Assembly (NCBI GenBank): GCA_018821435.1
Contig: JAHJME010000014.1
Location: 1 to 64,000, forward strand
DNA: 64,000 bases
Direction of reading: 5' to 3'
From: Alphaproteobacteria bacterium
Lineage (GTDB): Bacteria > Pseudomonadota > Alphaproteobacteria > Caulobacterales > Caulobacteraceae
The notes beneath the pieces are model-generated. The model saw nothing but the letters and a program-made list of their open reading frames with translations. It searched no databases and was not told the DNA's origin. Position 1 is the first letter of the stretch. Each line of letters starts with the position of its first letter. The translations under genes were made by a program, and so were the position numbers. This document shows, piece by piece, positions 1 through 7,352 of the stretch.

Positions 1-191
1 AGGTCGCCGCCGCGCCGCGCGTCGCCCCGCCGAAGCGCCTGGTCCTGCCCGCCGCGCCCCCGGCGCCCGACCCCGCGCCGGTGATCGCCTTGCCGCCGCC
101 CGCCGCCATCGCGCCCGAACCCCAGCCGCAGTACACGCCGCCGGTCGCGCCCGATCCCAACGCCCCGCTCAGCAACCAGCGCCGGGACTAG
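1..191 (+). CDS. C-terminal tail of a proline/alanine-rich protein (partial)
   Basis: The frame beginning at base 3 is open from the left edge to a TAG stop and encodes about 62 residues made almost wholly of Pro, Ala, Val and Gln, ending in PNAPLSNQRRD. Low-complexity tails of this kind occur on periplasm-spanning or cell-wall-associated proteins, but no domain is visible, so the function is unknown. Codon use matches the GC-rich neighbours. The rest of the gene lies outside the window. It converges with the oxygenase remnant on the opposite strand, with a perfect hairpin between them. Confidence 0.6.
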   Translation, partial: VAAAPRVAPPKRLVLPAAPPAPDPAPVIALPPPAAIAPEPQPQYTPPVAPDPNAPLSNQRRD

Positions 192-223
192 GCTCCGACT
201 CCAAAGCGACTCATCCCCGGGCG

Positions 224-255
224 CTACTCATCCCCGCATGCGCGGGGATGAGTAG
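224..255. terminator. Perfect 14-bp hairpin between convergent genes
   Basis: Arms CTACTCATCCCCGC and GCGGGGATGAGTAG pair perfectly around a 4-nt ATGC loop. The hairpin lies between the end of the proline-rich CDS and the end of the small minus-strand ORF, so it could stop transcription from both sides, but neither strand has a T-run. A partial copy of one arm (ACTCATCCCCGGG) sits immediately upstream at 209-221. It could instead be a small palindromic repeat element. Confidence 0.5.
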
Positions 256-272
256 ATCTAGGCGGCAGCGCA

Positions 273-443
273 TCAACGCGCCGGCGATCCCAGCGCGCTT
301 TCCACCAACTGCGGGAAGACCTTGGCCACCTTGCCCAGCAGGTAGTCGCCGTAGGTCCCCTCGAACTCGTGGACGCTGGCGCCGTCCCAGCGCGAGGCGC
401 GGTCGAACAGGGCGGACATGTCGATGATCGGCAGCGTCTCCAT
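273..443 (-). pseudogene. Likely in-frame deletion remnant of a 2OG-Fe(II) (isopenicillin N synthase-like) oxygenase
   Basis: This 56-residue ORF starts [14 protein letters not shown] and ends with [19 protein letters not shown]. The first part looks like the N-terminus of isopenicillin N synthase-family dioxygenases (LPxIDxSxL). The second looks like the extreme C-terminus of the same family. The roughly 250-300 residues expected between them, including the HxD...H iron site, are missing, and the join is in frame. I infer an internal deletion. Oxygenases of this type often sit beside TonB-dependent receptors, as here. The alternative is an unrelated short conserved protein. The family assignment is from memory of motifs, not a search. 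Confidence 0.5.
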
Positions 444-470
444 GGCCGGACCCTAGGCGACGGCGGCCAA

Positions 471-503
471 AGAAAAAGGCGGCCCGGATTGCTCCGGACC
501 GCC
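471..503 (-). terminator. Rho-independent terminator of the first TonB-dependent receptor gene
   Basis: An 11-bp stem (478-488 with 493-503, one mismatch) closes a 4-nt loop that reads GCAA, a GNRA tetraloop, in the minus-strand transcript. It is followed on that strand by TTTTTCTTT. It lies about 30 bases past the receptor stop codon and separates the receptor from the oxygenase remnant. Confidence 0.85.
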
Positions 504-535
504 TCCATCCTGATCGCTCGGATGCTCAGGCGCGA

Positions 536-2998
536 TCAGTACTTCAGGCGAAGCGTCACGCCGTAGGTGCGCGGAGCGCCCAGGAAGGCGTCGTAGACGC
601 TGACCGCGTCGTTGTTCTCGTCCACCTGGTAGGGGCCGTTGAAGCCGACCTGGATGTAGTCCTTGTCGAACAGGTTGTTCGACCAGAGCTCCACGGCCCA
701 GCGCTCGTCCTTCGAGCCCACGCCCACCCGGCCGTTCACCAGGATCATCTCGTCCTGGAGCTTGGACGGGTGCAGGTCCGAGCCGGTGTTGTAGCTGGAC
801 GTGTACTTGCCCGAGAGGTTGGCCCGGAACATCAGGCCGTTGCCCATCTCGCGCTGGTACGACCCGGCCAGGGAGGCCGACCACAGGGGCGCGAACGACA
901 GCCGCGCGCCGGGCAGGCGGCGCAGGCTGTTGAAGCGAGTCGGGTTGATCAGGTCGGCCGCCGCGAACTTGCCGATCTCCGTCTCGGCGTAGGTCACGCC
1001 GCCCTGGAAGGTCAGGCCGTCGACCGGCGGCAGGTAGATGAAGTCCAGGTCAACGCCCTTGGAGACGACCTGGGGCAGGGTCTCCACCACGAAGGCGGTG
1101 CCGACGAACGTGTTGAGCTGGAAGTCCGTGAACTTCTGATAGAACGCCGCCACGTTCAGCAGCAGGGTCCGATCGAACCAGCTGGTCTTGGCGCCCAGCT
1201 CGTAGCTGTCCACGAACTCGCCTTTGAACCCGGTGTCCGCGTCGGCCGTGAAGTTCGGGCCGGTCGGCGTGACAATGATCGCCTGCTCGCGGTCCAGGTT
1301 GAACCCGCCTGCCTTGTAGCCCCGCGAGTACGACGCATAGGTCATCACGTCGGGGTTCCAGCGGTAGGCCAGCTTGGCCGTGCCGGAGAACTCGTCCTCG
1401 GTGTTCTTCTGCTTGAAGTTGCCCAGGGCGTCGAAGTCGTTGTTCTGGGCGTTCAGGCAGAGGCCGCCGACGATGGTCTGGGCCGTGGCCTGACCCAGCA
1501 GGCCCGCCAGCGACCCGAACGCCGCCTCGCCCTGGTCGCACGACGAGCCGGTGGTGTTGTACCGGGTCGTCAGCGTCTTCTCGTCACGCGTGTAGCGCAG
1601 GCCCACGGTCAGCTCGAGCTGCTCGGTGATCTGCAGGCTGTTGTTCGTGAAGAGGGCGAAGGTCTCGCCAGACTGGCTGTAGCGGTCGTCCGAGCCGTTG
1701 TTGGCCTGGAAGATCGTACCGGGCGTGAGGCCGATCAGGCCGGGCACGCCGCCCAGCACGCGGCCGGCGAAGTAGGCGTAGTAGTCCGTGCCATAGCTCA
1801 GGACCGAGCGGCTCTGCAGATCCTCGTTGGCGTAGAAGCCGCCGAACAGCCAGTTGAGCTTGCCGCCGAAGCCTTCACCCGCCAGGCGCACCTCCTGGCT
1901 GAATTGGTCGAACTCCACGAAGTTGCGGCCGTCGTTGGGCCGGAACACCAGGTCGGCCGCGGTGAAGTCGCTGTCCTGGCCGGTCTCGGCGCGCCAGTTG
2001 CGGCCCGCCGTGATCGAGGTCAGCGTCATGCCGCCGCCCAGCTTGAAGTTCGCCTCCAGCGAGACACCCTTGTCCTCGATGTCCTGGTCGGTCGGACGGT
2101 TGGCGAAGCCCAGCCGGTCGAACGGGGTGTTGGTCGGGTCCAGGGAGCCGGGGCGCACGGCGTTCACCAGGTTGGCGCGGCTGTTGGCCGCCGAGCCCAC
2201 GAACAGCTGGGTGCCGACGCAGCACATCTCGCTGCGCTTGGTGAAGTCGGCGATGAAGCGGAAGTCCGCCACGTCGTTCGGCTCGAACGCCACCTGGCCA
2301 CGGAAGGTGTAGAAGTCCTGGTCGTTGTCGCGGCGGTCCGTGCGCGGGCCGGGGCCCGTGACGATGTTCTGATAGCCGTCGCGTTGCCGCGTGCCGGCGA
2401 ACAGGCGCGCCGAGAAGGTGTCGCTGAGCGGGCCGCTGACCGAGCCGGTCAGGCCCCACTGGTCATAGTTGCCGTAGGTGGCCTCGCCCTCGGCCTGGAA
2501 GTCCTTGGTCGGACCGGCGGTGATGATGTTGATGACGCCGGCCGAGGTGTTCTTGCCGAACAGGGTGCCTTGCGGACCCTTCAGCACCTCGATGCGGCTC
2601 ATCTGGCCCAGGTCGCCGAACGACACGCCGTTGCGCGGACGATAGACCCCGTCGATCACCACGCCGACCGAGCTTTCCAGGCCGGGGTTGTCGCCCACGG
2701 TGCCGACGCCGCGCACGCGGGCGGTGACGATGGTCTCGTTCGAGGTCGAGGTGACGGTCAGGCCGGGCGTCAGCACGGTCAGGTCGCGGATGTCCCGGAC
2801 GCCGGCGTCCTGCAGCAGCTTGCCGCTGATCGTGGTCACCACGATCGGCACGTCCTGCAGGCTCTGCTCGCGCTTCTGGGCGGTGACGACGATCTCTTCG
2901 ATTTCTCTGTTGGCCTCTTGGGCCTGGACGGAGGACGCAAACGCGCCCGCCAGCACGACGGCCAGCGCCGACGTGCGGAACAGCATTCCAGATTTCAT
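536..2998 (-). CDS. TonB-dependent outer-membrane receptor
   Basis: This 820-residue protein has a signal peptide (about 1-26, cleavage after VQA), a TonB box within EIEEIVVTA (about 32-40), a plug domain with the hallmark EVLKGPQGTLFGKN near residue 140, and a long beta-barrel ending in an aromatic residue (LRLKY), as needed for outer-membrane assembly. It should import a ligand using energy from TonB-ExbB-ExbD. The QKREQSLQDVP start is typical of the many receptors in Caulobacterales and sphingomonads, whose ligands are mostly unknown. The ATG is preceded by GGGGAGAA. It ends in a strong terminator. The ligand cannot be told from sequence. Confidence 0.93.
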   Translation of the reverse strand: MKSGMLFRTSALAVVLAGAFASSVQAQEANREIEEIVVTAQKREQSLQDVPIVVTTISGKLLQDAGVRDIRDLTVLTPGLTVTSTSNETIVTARVRGVGTVGDNPGLESSVGVVIDGVYRPRNGVSFGDLGQMSRIEVLKGPQGTLFGKNTSAGVINIITAGPTKDFQAEGEATYGNYDQWGLTGSVSGPLSDTFSARLFAGTRQRDGYQNIVTGPGPRTDRRDNDQDFYTFRGQVAFEPNDVADFRFIADFTKRSEMCCVGTQLFVGSAANSRANLVNAVRPGSLDPTNTPFDRLGFANRPTDQDIEDKGVSLEANFKLGGGMTLTSITAGRNWRAETGQDSDFTAADLVFRPNDGRNFVEFDQFSQEVRLAGEGFGGKLNWLFGGFYANEDLQSRSVLSYGTDYYAYFAGRVLGGVPGLIGLTPGTIFQANNGSDDRYSQSGETFALFTNNSLQITEQLELTVGLRYTRDEKTLTTRYNTTGSSCDQGEAAFGSLAGLLGQATAQTIVGGLCLNAQNNDFDALGNFKQKNTEDEFSGTAKLAYRWNPDVMTYASYSRGYKAGGFNLDREQAIIVTPTGPNFTADADTGFKGEFVDSYELGAKTSWFDRTLLLNVAAFYQKFTDFQLNTFVGTAFVVETLPQVVSKGVDLDFIYLPPVDGLTFQGGVTYAETEIGKFAAADLINPTRFNSLRRLPGARLSFAPLWSASLAGSYQREMGNGLMFRANLSGKYTSSYNTGSDLHPSKLQDEMILVNGRVGVGSKDERWAVELWSNNLFDKDYIQVGFNGPYQVDENNDAVSVYDAFLGAPRTYGVTLRLKY

Positions 2999-3249
2999 TT
3001 CGGTTCGTTCTCCCCGATGTGGTCCTGCTTATGGGGGAGGGCGCAGGACCTTCGCTCGGAGGCGCGCCGGTAGTCGAGGCCATCCCTTGTGCGCAAAGGG
3101 ATTGCGGCGTTCGACGCGGCTAACGCAGTGGCGCTGTGGCCCGTTTGTCACGAAAGCGTCGCCCCGGGCCCGTGTTTGTTACGCATCGCCATAGCGAAGG
3201 TCGGCGAACGCAAATCCTGACCTAGCGTCAATTTGCCGACGCGGGCCGG

Positions 3250-4149
3250 TCAGTAGAAGGCGATGCCGGGGCGCAGAACCACCTGGAACACGGCCAGCAG
3301 CAGGCCCAGGGCGACCAGCAGAACGGGAACGGACCAGCCCGCTCGCGGCGGGTCCGCCGGCGCGCGCGGCGCCACCCAGGACCAGGCCTGCAGCCAGGTC
3401 ACGGCCACCAGCGTCGCCACCACCGGCGGGAACAGGATCTCGATCGGCGCGCCGGGCACGCGGAAGGGCACGATCAGGGCCACCGCCGCCAGCGCCGGCA
3501 GCACCGCGAACCGGAAGACCGTCCTCGCCCGGCCGCGCGGACCCTGCGCCTCCGCCCCCGGAACCAGGGTGAGCAACAAGGGCGCGATCACCCCGCAGGC
3601 CAGCGCCATCGCCAGCATGGCGGCGACCGACGCCGCGATCTTCGCCCCCGGCTGGAGACCGAGGTAGGTCATGGCGCGACCGACGTCGTTCTGCGGGATC
3701 ACCGAGCCGATCAGCACCTGGGGCAGGGCCTCCAGCAGGCCCAGCAGCGCCATCCAGGTCGCGAACAGCCTGAGCGCCCGCGACCGAGGCGGCCGCCGGG
3801 TGACCCAGACGGCGAAGGCCAGCCCGACGACGACGGTGGCCAGCGCCCCGGTCCCCTGGAACAGCTCGGCCAGCGGGTTGTCGCCGGTCCAGTCGTGGTT
3901 GTTGTGGAACAGGGTCGGCTTCAGCCCCGGCGTCAGCGCCTTGGGAACCACCAGGAACAGCTCCTGGACGAAGAAGATCAGGTTGAACGCCAGCGCGTAG
4001 GCCAGCGTCGAGGCCGCGCTCAGCCCCAGGTCCCACCCGGCGCGCGGTCCCGACCAGCGCGGGCTGCGCACCAGCATGACCAGCGACAACAGCACGGGCG
4101 CGCCCAGGAAGACGGCGGCCATCGCCAGGACGATGTCGGCGGAACTCAT
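3250..4149 (-). CDS. Polytopic inner-membrane protein, function unknown
   Basis: With the ATG at 4149 the product is 299 residues (MSSADIVLAMAAVFLG...). A longer open frame exists upstream, but its N-terminus is low-complexity and lacks membrane character. Hydrophobic stretches suggest about seven or eight transmembrane helices: near 5-25, 42-65, 95-115, 125-150, 175-200, 215-240, 245-262 and 275-295. No transporter or enzyme signature is recognised. It stands alone on the minus strand, divergent from the following SDR gene and downstream of nothing obvious. Confidence 0.75.
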   Translation of the reverse strand: MSSADIVLAMAAVFLGAPVLLSLVMLVRSPRWSGPRAGWDLGLSAASTLAYALAFNLIFFVQELFLVVPKALTPGLKPTLFHNNHDWTGDNPLAELFQGTGALATVVVGLAFAVWVTRRPPRSRALRLFATWMALLGLLEALPQVLIGSVIPQNDVGRAMTYLGLQPGAKIAASVAAMLAMALACGVIAPLLLTLVPGAEAQGPRGRARTVFRFAVLPALAAVALIVPFRVPGAPIEILFPPVVATLVAVTWLQAWSWVAPRAPADPPRAGWSVPVLLVALGLLLAVFQVVLRPGIAFY

Positions 4150-4288
4150 ACGGCGATCGACCCCAGCGGTTCGCGAAGCGGGGGATATGGCCCGCGATTC
4201 CCGACTTGGGGAAGGGGCCGGAAAGGGGATTGAACCCACGGCGGCGCCCGTGGGAGCCTCCCCGCTCAACGGGTGGGCGGAGACGGCA

Positions 4289-5146
4289 ATGGCGCGATCA
4301 GTGGTGATCACCGGGGTCTCGACCGGGATCGGGTTGGCGGCGACCCAGGTGCTGGTCGCCCGCGGCTTCCACGTCTTCGGCAGCGTGCGCAAACCCGCCG
4401 ACGGCGCGCGGCTCAAGACCGAGCTCGGCGACGGTTTTACCCCGCTGGTGTTCGACGTCACCGACGCCCCGGCGGCGCAGGCGGCGGCGGAACAGGTCCA
4501 GGCGGCGCTGGCCGGCGCGACCCTGGCCGGCCTGGTCAACAACGCCGGCATCGCGGTGGCGGGGCCGCTGCTCTACCTGCCCGTCGACGAGTTCCGCCAG
4601 CAGCTGGAAGTGAACCTCACCGGCGTGGTCATCGCCACCCAAGCCTTCGCGCCGTTGCTGGGCGCCGGCCGCCCGGCGGTCCGCGACCCCGGCCGGATCG
4701 TCAACATCTCCTCGGTCGGCGGCCGGACGGCCAACCCGTTCATGGCCCCCTACAACGTCTCCAAGTTCGGGCTGGAGGGCCTCTCGGAATCCCTGCGCCG
4801 CGAGCTGCTGCCGTTCGGGGTCGACGTAGTGGTGGTCGCGCCCGGCGCCGTGGCCACGCCCATCTGGGACAAGGCCGACCAGGTCGACGTGGCCCGCTAC
4901 GCCAACACGCCCTATGCGGCGGCGCTGGAGCGGATCCGCGCCTACATGCTGCAACTCGGCAAGTCCGGCCTGCCGCCGGAGAAGATCGGCCAGGTCATCC
5001 ACCACGCCCTGACCGCGCCCAAGCCCAAGGTTCGCTACACCGTGGCGCCGGACATGCTGCAGATTTTCCTGGGCGAACACCTGCCCAAGCGCATGCTGGA
5101 CCGGATCGTCGGCAAGCGCCTGGGCCTGCTGCCGAAAGCCGACTGA
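4289..5146 (+). CDS. Short-chain dehydrogenase/reductase (classical SDR)
   Basis: This 285-residue NAD(P)-dependent oxidoreductase has the Rossmann signature TGVSTGIG (8-15), NNAG (84-87), and the catalytic Ser (about 141-142), Tyr155 and Lys159 (YNVSK). The arrangement resembles the retinol/11-beta-hydroxysteroid dehydrogenase-like branch, but the substrate cannot be assigned. The ATG is chosen because MARSVVITGV starts directly before the first beta strand. The open frame continues upstream without family features. The CitMHS transporter begins 29 bp downstream, so the two may be co-transcribed. Confidence 0.9.
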   Translation: MARSVVITGVSTGIGLAATQVLVARGFHVFGSVRKPADGARLKTELGDGFTPLVFDVTDAPAAQAAAEQVQAALAGATLAGLVNNAGIAVAGPLLYLPVDEFRQQLEVNLTGVVIATQAFAPLLGAGRPAVRDPGRIVNISSVGGRTANPFMAPYNVSKFGLEGLSESLRRELLPFGVDVVVVAPGAVATPIWDKADQVDVARYANTPYAAALERIRAYMLQLGKSGLPPEKIGQVIHHALTAPKPKVRYTVAPDMLQIFLGEHLPKRMLDRIVGKRLGLLPKAD

Positions 5147-5175
5147 GTGCTCACGGGCTCGGTTAGGTCCGCGCG

Positions 5176-6510
5176 ATGAGCCTGTCGCTGCTCGGCTTCG
5201 CCATGGTCGCCACGTTCATGACGCTGATCATGACCGGACGGCTGGCGCCCCTGGTGGCGCTGATCGTGGTTCCGGTGCTGTTCGGCCTGTTCGCCGGCCA
5301 CGGCCTGGACCTGGGTCCCATGATGCTGGAGGGCGTGAAGAAGATCGCGCCCACCGGCGTGATGATCATGTTCGCCATCCTCTACTTCGGCCTGATGATC
5401 GACGCGGGCCTGTTCGATCCGGCGGTGCGGCGGCTGCTGATCGTCGTGCGCGGCGATCCCGTGCGGATCGTCATGGGCACGGTGATCCTGGCGGTGCTGG
5501 TCTCGCTCGATGGGGATGGCTCGACGACCTACATGGTCACCGTGGCGGCCGTGCTGCCGCTGTACCGGCGCCTCGGCCTCAATCCGCTGATCATGGCCTG
5601 CCTGATCATGCTCTCCAGCGGAGTGATGAACCTGACGCCCTGGGGCGGGCCGACCGCGCGGGCGGCGGCGGCGCTGCAGGTCGAGGCCGGCGCGCTCTTC
5701 CTGCCGATGGTCCCGGCCATGGCGGCGGCGATCGCGTGGCTGCTGGCCCTGGCCTGGCTGTACGGGCGCAGCGAGCGCAAGCGCCTGGGCGTCCTTCGCC
5801 TGGATGGCGCGCCGCCCGACGGCGGCTTCGACGACCTCAGCCTGTCGGCCGACGGCGAGGTGACGGTGTCGTCCGATCCGGCGGTGCGCAGGCCCAAGCT
5901 GCTGCTGGTCAACGCGGCCCTGACCATCGCCCTGCTGGTCACCCTGGTGTCCGGCCTCGTGCCGCTGCCGGTGCTGTTCATGGCCGGGTTCGCCCTGGCC
6001 ACCCTGATCAACTACCCACGGCCCGCCGACCTGCGCGCCCGCATCGCCATGCACGCCCCCAACGCCATCGCCATGGTCGCCCTGATCTTCGCGGCGGGGG
6101 TGTTCACCGGCGTCCTCTCCGGGACCGGCATGGCCGAGGCGATGCCGCGCAGCCTGCTGGCCCTGGTTCCGCCGTCCATGGGGCCTTGGATGGCCTCGAT
6201 CACGGCGGCGCTCAGCCTGCCGATGACCTTCTTCGTCTCCAACGACGCGTTCTACTTCGGCGTCCTGCCGGTGCTGGCCGAGGCCGGCGGCCGGTTCGGC
6301 ATCAGCCGCGAGGCCATCGGCGCCGCCTCGCTGATCGGCCAGCCGTTCCACCTGCTCAGCCCGCTGGTCCCCTCGACCTACCTGCTGGTCAGCCTGGCCA
6401 ACATCGAGTTCGGCGACCACCAGAAGTTCACCGTCAAATGGGCGCTCGCCACCTGCGCCGTACTGTTCGCGGCGGGCGCGCTGACCGGGGTGTTCCCGGT
6501 GGTGGCGTGA
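5176..6510 (+). CDS. CitMHS-family citrate (metal-citrate):proton symporter
   Basis: This 444-residue membrane protein has 11-12 predicted helices. The motif DGDGSTTYMVTVAAVLPLY (about 116-134) is diagnostic of the CitMHS family of Mg/Ca-citrate symporters (Bacillus CitM/CitH type). A second conserved stretch is NLTPWGGPTARAAAAL. It should take up citrate or a related tricarboxylate complexed with a divalent cation across the inner membrane. It follows the SDR closely and is the last gene before tRNA-Val. Family is secure; the exact substrate is inference. Confidence 0.88.
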   Translation: MSLSLLGFAMVATFMTLIMTGRLAPLVALIVVPVLFGLFAGHGLDLGPMMLEGVKKIAPTGVMIMFAILYFGLMIDAGLFDPAVRRLLIVVRGDPVRIVMGTVILAVLVSLDGDGSTTYMVTVAAVLPLYRRLGLNPLIMACLIMLSSGVMNLTPWGGPTARAAAALQVEAGALFLPMVPAMAAAIAWLLALAWLYGRSERKRLGVLRLDGAPPDGGFDDLSLSADGEVTVSSDPAVRRPKLLLVNAALTIALLVTLVSGLVPLPVLFMAGFALATLINYPRPADLRARIAMHAPNAIAMVALIFAAGVFTGVLSGTGMAEAMPRSLLALVPPSMGPWMASITAALSLPMTFFVSNDAFYFGVLPVLAEAGGRFGISREAIGAASLIGQPFHLLSPLVPSTYLLVSLANIEFGDHQKFTVKWALATCAVLFAAGALTGVFPVVA

Positions 6511-6532
6511 GGTGCGGTCTGGGGGAGAAAAA

Positions 6533-6607
6533 TGGTGGATGCGACAGGGATTGAACCTGTGACCCCCTCGGTGTGAACGAGGTGCTCTCCCGCTGAGCTA
6601 CGCATCC
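6533..6607 (-). tRNA. tRNA-Val (anticodon CAC)
   Basis: The minus strand folds into a complete cloverleaf. The acceptor is GGATGCG/CGCATCC, the D arm starts TAGCTCAGCGGGAGAGC, the anticodon stem CCTCG/CGAGG encloses loop TTCACAC giving anticodon CAC, the T arm is ACAGGTTCAATCCCTGT, and the CCA end is encoded. It decodes GUG. No integrase or partial tRNA repeat lies beside it. Confidence 0.96.
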
Positions 6608-6641
6608 GCCGGTCACGCCTCACGGCGCGGGAAGGCGGGGG

Positions 6642-7352
6642 CTATAACTGACCGGCTTCGACCTCGCAAGCGCCCAACAGCCGCGCGCAGGCGTCGGGCA
6701 GCGCATCGAAGCTGTGGATGAGGATGTCGGGGTTCAGGTCCGCCGCCGGGATCTCGGTGTAGCCGAAGCTGACCAGGATCAGGTGGGCCTTGGCGGCGCG
6801 GGCGGCGCCGGCGTCCGTCGCGGCGTCGCCGACCATGATCGTGCGGGCGATGTCGCCGCCGACCGCGTCGACGGCCGCCTGCAGGTGGCGGGCGTCGGGC
6901 TTGATGGCCGGAGCCAGGTCGGCGCCGATCACGGCCTCGAAGCGGTCGGCGATGTTCAGCGCCTCCAGCAGGACCACGGACAGGTCGGTGAGCTTGTTGG
7001 TGCAGACCACCAGTTTCGCGCCCTGCGCCTTGAGGGCGTCCAGCGCCGCCTCGCAGCCCGGGAACGGGCGGCTCTCGTCGGCGATGTGCGCGCGATAGTG
7101 CACGAGGAAGCGCTCGAACAGCACCTGGAGCCGCGCGGCGGCCAGGTGTTCGCCGGCCGCCTCGAAGCCGCGTTCGATCATCCAGCGCGCACCACGGCCG
7201 ATGAACGGCCGGGCGCTGTCGAGGGGCAGGGCGGGCAGGCCCTCTTCCTTCAAGAGCACGTTGAGCGTGCCGATCAGGTCGGGGGCCGTGTCGACCAGGG
7301 TGCCGTCCAGGTCGAAGGCGATGACGGCGCCCGCAAGAGCGTTAGCCGCCAT
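6642..7352 (-). CDS. gph: Phosphoglycolate phosphatase (HAD superfamily)
   Basis: This 236-residue HAD hydrolase has the nucleophile motif DLDGTLVDT (Asp14 nucleophile, Asp16 acid/base), CTNK (motif II), a Lys in the IKPDARHL region (motif III) and GDAATD (motif IV). The helical cap and the overall length fit Gph, which removes 2-phosphoglycolate formed during repair of DNA ends with 3'-phosphoglycolate. Its ATG overlaps the end of the upstream peptidase gene by 11 bases, implying translational coupling. Substrate is assigned by family resemblance only. Confidence 0.85.
   Translation of the reverse strand: MAANALAGAVIAFDLDGTLVDTAPDLIGTLNVLLKEEGLPALPLDSARPFIGRGARWMIERGFEAAGEHLAAARLQVLFERFLVHYRAHIADESRPFPGCEAALDALKAQGAKLVVCTNKLTDLSVVLLEALNIADRFEAVIGADLAPAIKPDARHLQAAVDAVGGDIARTIMVGDAATDAGAARAAKAHLILVSFGYTEIPAADLNPDILIHSFDALPDACARLLGACEVEAGQL

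Noticed and set aside
208..255. Possible CRISPR repeat
   Set aside because: Core resembles a type I-E repeat, but there is one palindrome and one partial arm with no spacer periodicity and no cas genes.
770..3073. A 767-residue plus-strand frame opposite the first TonB receptor
   Set aside because: Low-complexity Arg/Gly/Val-rich shadow; the minus-strand receptor explains the DNA fully. Similar antisense frames at 7201-9573, 56460-58709 and 59941-62235 are rejected for the same reason.
4205..4288. tRNA-like T-arm (GGGTTCAATCCCC on the minus strand) with a nearby hairpin
   Set aside because: The T-stem does not pair and no acceptor or anticodon arm is present; probably chance plus a local hairpin upstream of the SDR gene.
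6533..6607. Integration site of a mobile element at tRNA-Val
   Set aside because: The tRNA is intact, with no integrase, repeated tRNA end or change in base composition beside it.
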